NCBI GenBank assembly: GCA_018065165.1
Contig: JAGHTV010000005.1
Location: forward strand, 1-7,176
DNA: 7,176 nt
DNA from: Candidatus Sodaliphilus fimicaballi
Lineage (GTDB): Bacteria > Bacteroidota > Bacteroidia > Bacteroidales > Muribaculaceae
Reading direction: 5' to 3'
The notes beneath the pieces are model-generated. The model ran no database searches and had not been told where the DNA came from. It saw only the letters and a program-made list of their open reading frames with translations. The position numbers were made by a program, and so were the translations under genes. Positions 6,158-7,176 of the stretch are shown here, in pieces. Every line of letters begins with the position of its first letter. Positions within the stretch are counted from its first letter, which is position 1.

Positions 6158-6507
6158 TTCGTTTGTTAGTCTAAATGACTGTAAATAAGTTAAATAATAA
6201 AAATTATAACACACTACAAGAACCCTGTTTCACGCACGCACACGCGTGACAAGACAGGGTTTTGCTAAAAAATTATGTAAAATTCGCAAAAATCCTTGAT
6301 ATCTGCAAGTTTTTTAACACAAAACTTACCTATTTATAAAAAATATGACATGTTTTTTCTAAGAATAAAAACTACAATATTAATATCCCTAAGGCTCCTG
6401 TTTTTATAAAGAGGTTTTCATATAATCGTAATAGATGGTTCAACGGCTAAATGAGTAATGTGTTTTTGCTTTTTGTGTGGGAAATAATACAAATTGACTT
6501 AATGTAA
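6158..6507. other. AT-rich divergent intergenic region
   Basis: About 350 bp separate the arginine operon from the B12-controlled gene. No reading frame, RNA gene or mobile-element end is recognisable. The one clear structure is the hairpin at 6219-6263. An AT-only inverted repeat lies at 6338-6358 (A6 and T6 around TATGACATG). No exact TAnnTTTG box for the minus strand occurs within this stretch; the nearest is at 6527-6520, inside the divergent promoter. A weak GATTTTTG sits at 6294-6287. No convincing ArgR-type operator was found. Confidence 0.6.
6219..6263 (-). promoter_or_regulatory. Stem-loop in presumed 5' leader of the arginine operon
   Basis: AACCCTGT (6221-6228) is exactly complementary to ACAGGGTT (6254-6261), and inside it CACGC (6231-6235) pairs with GCGTG (6244-6248) around an 8-nt loop. 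The element lies 63 bp upstream of the GNAT start codon. No plus-strand gene precedes it, so it is unlikely to be a plus-strand terminator, although four T's follow the stem on that strand. On the minus strand only CTTG follows, so it lacks a terminator U-tract there too. A leader structure controlling arginine genes, or an operator, is plausible (inference). Confidence 0.5.
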
Positions 6508-6540
6508 TTTTGCGGGTATCAAAAATATTTGCTACCTTTG
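6508..6540 (+). promoter_or_regulatory. Bacteroidota-type promoter for the B12 riboswitch leader
   Basis: TTTTG at 6508-6512 (-33 element) and TACCTTTG at 6533-6540 (an exact TAnnTTTG -7 box) are separated by 20 bp, matching the sigma-ABfr consensus of Bacteroidota. Transcription would start near 6546-6549, about 25 nt before the riboswitch and about 460 nt before the start codon. Confidence 0.72.
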
Positions 6541-6570
6541 CAGTGTAAATTTTGAAAAAGCAATTGTGTT

Positions 6571-6759
6571 GGGTTCTCTCACGCAGAGATTAAAAGGGAA
6601 TCAGGTGGAAATCCTGGACAGTCCCGCTGCTGTAAGCTCCCGCTAATCAGACACTATCGCTTCACATCACAGCCACTGGTAGTATCATCTCTTTTAAGAC
6701 GACTACATCAATGACCGGGAAGGCGTGAAGCGACGGAGCAAAGTCAGAAGACCTGCCTC
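6571..6759 (+). ncRNA. Cobalamin (B12) riboswitch aptamer
   Basis: This cis-acting RNA binds adenosylcobalamin or a related corrinoid and lowers expression of the downstream gene. The conserved blocks appear in the right order: TTAAAAGGGAATCAGGTGG at 6590-6608, GGAAATCC at 6607-6614, CAGTCCCGCTGCTGTAAG at 6619-6636, AGCCACTGG at 6671-6679, GGGAAGGCG at 6717-6725, and the B12 box AAGTCAGAAGACCTGCC at 6741-6757. An 8-bp helix, CGCTTCAC (6658-6665) with GTGAAGCG (6725-6732), supports the fold, as does pairing of CTGGT with ACCGG in the variable arm. The exact outer limits (P1/P2) are approximate. Its location in the 5' leader of an exported protein gene fits the usual use in Bacteroidota for corrinoid uptake or related genes. 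Confidence 0.97.
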
Positions 6760-7006
6760 GACACTATGCCTTGCAATAGTTCACGTGGATATGAACTGAG
6801 GCAGCACATAATAGATTGATGTAGTCGCGAATCTTCATTCCCGACTTGTTGAGTAACCAATGCTCTTGAGCCATCGCTCTGGGCATGTGCTATGTGTGGC
6901 ATCCTGCTATGGGTGCGATGTAGCATTGTGTTGAAGTGTAAGCCATAACTGCGCGAACTTTTATAAAGAATTATTGTGTTTTTTATTAATTTATAAAAGT
7001 AAAATC
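6760..7006 (+). promoter_or_regulatory. Long leader / expression platform between riboswitch and start codon
   Basis: These 247 nt hold no convincing gene. Several pairings are visible. CTGCCTC (6753-6759, end of the B12 box) pairs with GAGGCAG (6798-6804), enclosing AGTTCA (6778-6783) with TGAACT (6792-6797) in a P13-like hairpin. ATTGATGTAGTCG (6815-6827) is the exact complement of CGACTACATCAAT inside the aptamer (6700-6712). TGCTA/TAGCA (6905-6909/6921-6925) forms a small stem. No G+C-rich hairpin directly followed by a U-tract was found, which argues for translational rather than termination control. Confidence 0.55.
6957..7000 (+). promoter_or_regulatory. AU-rich hairpin next to the start codon (possible translation-blocking stem)
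   Basis: ACTTTTATAAA (6957-6967) is exactly complementary to TTTATAAAAGT (6990-7000) with a 22-nt loop. The 3' arm ends 6 nt before the ATG, covering the normally unstructured AT-rich initiation region used in Bacteroidota. It could be the final output of the riboswitch, although an all-AU stem is only moderately stable. Confidence 0.45.
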
Positions 7007-7176
7007 ATGAGAAAAATTTACGTAATGCTTATGGCGCTCGTATGCGCAGCAACAGTGGTTCAACAAAACAAACTACAAGTAAAGGCAGCTCCTAGCAATG
7101 CAGGCGAATTCAAAATGGAAAACATCGAGAACTGGAGTCGCGAGCGTGCTAACCGTGCGCCTCTGCCCATCAAGAC
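7007..7176 (+). CDS. Exported protein of unknown function, 5' part, under B12 riboswitch
   Basis: The frame opens at ATG 7007 after the riboswitch leader and runs 56 codons plus two bases to the right edge without a stop. The N-terminus is a clear Sec signal peptide: Arg2-Lys3, a hydrophobic core from Ile4 to Val18 (IYVMLMALVCAATVV), then a polar stretch with a likely signal peptidase I site after VKA (residue 27). Cys13 lies in ALVC, a poor lipobox because Val precedes the Cys, so a lipoprotein is unlikely. The visible mature part is acidic/polar, with ENIENWSRERANRAPLPIK at 38-56; I do not recognise it. It does not look like the start of a TonB-dependent receptor plug. Regulation by B12 suggests a role in corrinoid capture, transport or a B12-dependent or B12-replacing process (inference). 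The upstream region AAAAGTAAAATC has no strong Shine-Dalgarno, as usual in Bacteroidota. Confidence 0.75.
   Translation, partial: MRKIYVMLMALVCAATVVQQNKLQVKAAPSNAGEFKMENIENWSRERANRAPLPIK

Noticed and set aside
6155..6214. Upstream ATG at 6214 as the GNAT start
   Set aside because: The extra 19 residues are hydrophobic and aromatic, encoded by AT-rich leader, and precede the point where the GNAT fold begins. The ATG at 6157 is the better start, though this is not proven.
6219..6263. Intrinsic terminator on the plus strand
   Set aside because: There is no plus-strand gene upstream for it to terminate, and the run of T's after the stem is only four long before GC.
6190..6330. ArgR-type operator near the arginine operon
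   Set aside because: AT-rich partial palindromes such as the one at about 6193-6209 are too degenerate to separate from background.
6338..6358. AT-only inverted repeat as a terminator or operator
   Set aside because: The stem is A6/T6 only with a mismatched centre, which is expected by chance in such AT-rich DNA.
6892..6948. Small plus-strand frame in the riboswitch leader (about 18 codons, starting MCGILLWV)
   Set aside because: It has no initiation signal or conservation evidence, and an overlapping ATG at 6886 gives another equally short frame.
7007..7090. Lipoprotein signal with Cys13
   Set aside because: The residue before Cys is Val and the position is very early in the hydrophobic core; a signal peptidase I site after VKA fits better.

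Overview
The window comes from a Bacteroidales-type bacterium; Muribaculaceae or Prevotellaceae would fit, but the sequence cannot settle the family. Three things point there: an arginine cluster built on the Bacteroides-type N-succinylornithine transcarbamylase, a promoter of the Bacteroidota form (TTTG, 20-nt spacer, TAnnTTTG), and start codons preceded by AT-rich leaders without clear Shine-Dalgarno sequences.

From 1 to 6157 the minus strand carries one arginine-biosynthesis operon. In transcription order (right to left) it holds a GNAT acyltransferase, argG, argC, argD, argF' (succinylornithine carbamoyltransferase), argB, and the first 49 codons of argE, which runs off the left edge. Together these cover almost the whole route: N-acylation of glutamate (GNAT, inferred), phosphorylation (ArgB), reduction (ArgC), transamination (ArgD), carbamoylation of the still-acylated ornithine (ArgF'), deacylation to citrulline (ArgE) and condensation with aspartate (ArgG). 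argH, argR and carbamoyl-phosphate synthase are not in the window. The acyl group is probably succinyl, because the residue of ArgF' that decides between acetyl- and succinyl-ornithine is Ser90, not Glu.

The most unusual structure lies in the gaps between these genes. Three gaps (upstream of argB, argF' and argC) each hold a 33-bp array of four YCTAGA units at an exact 9-bp period, ending 12-14 nt before the next start codon. The other two gaps (upstream of argD and argG) hold a different design: short direct repeats alternating with unrelated G+C-rich palindromes. Only the argB/argE junction, where stop and start overlap as TAATG, lacks an array.

From 6158 to about 6507 is an AT-rich divergent intergenic region with one strong hairpin in the presumed leader of the arginine operon. 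From 6508 rightward the plus strand has a Bacteroidota-type promoter, a canonical cobalamin (B12) riboswitch at about 6571-6759, and a further 247-nt leader rich in possible alternative pairings. These include a 13-bp long-range complement and an 11-bp AU hairpin next to the start codon. The leader ends at a partial gene (7007-7176) for an exported protein I do not recognise, presumably controlled by B12.
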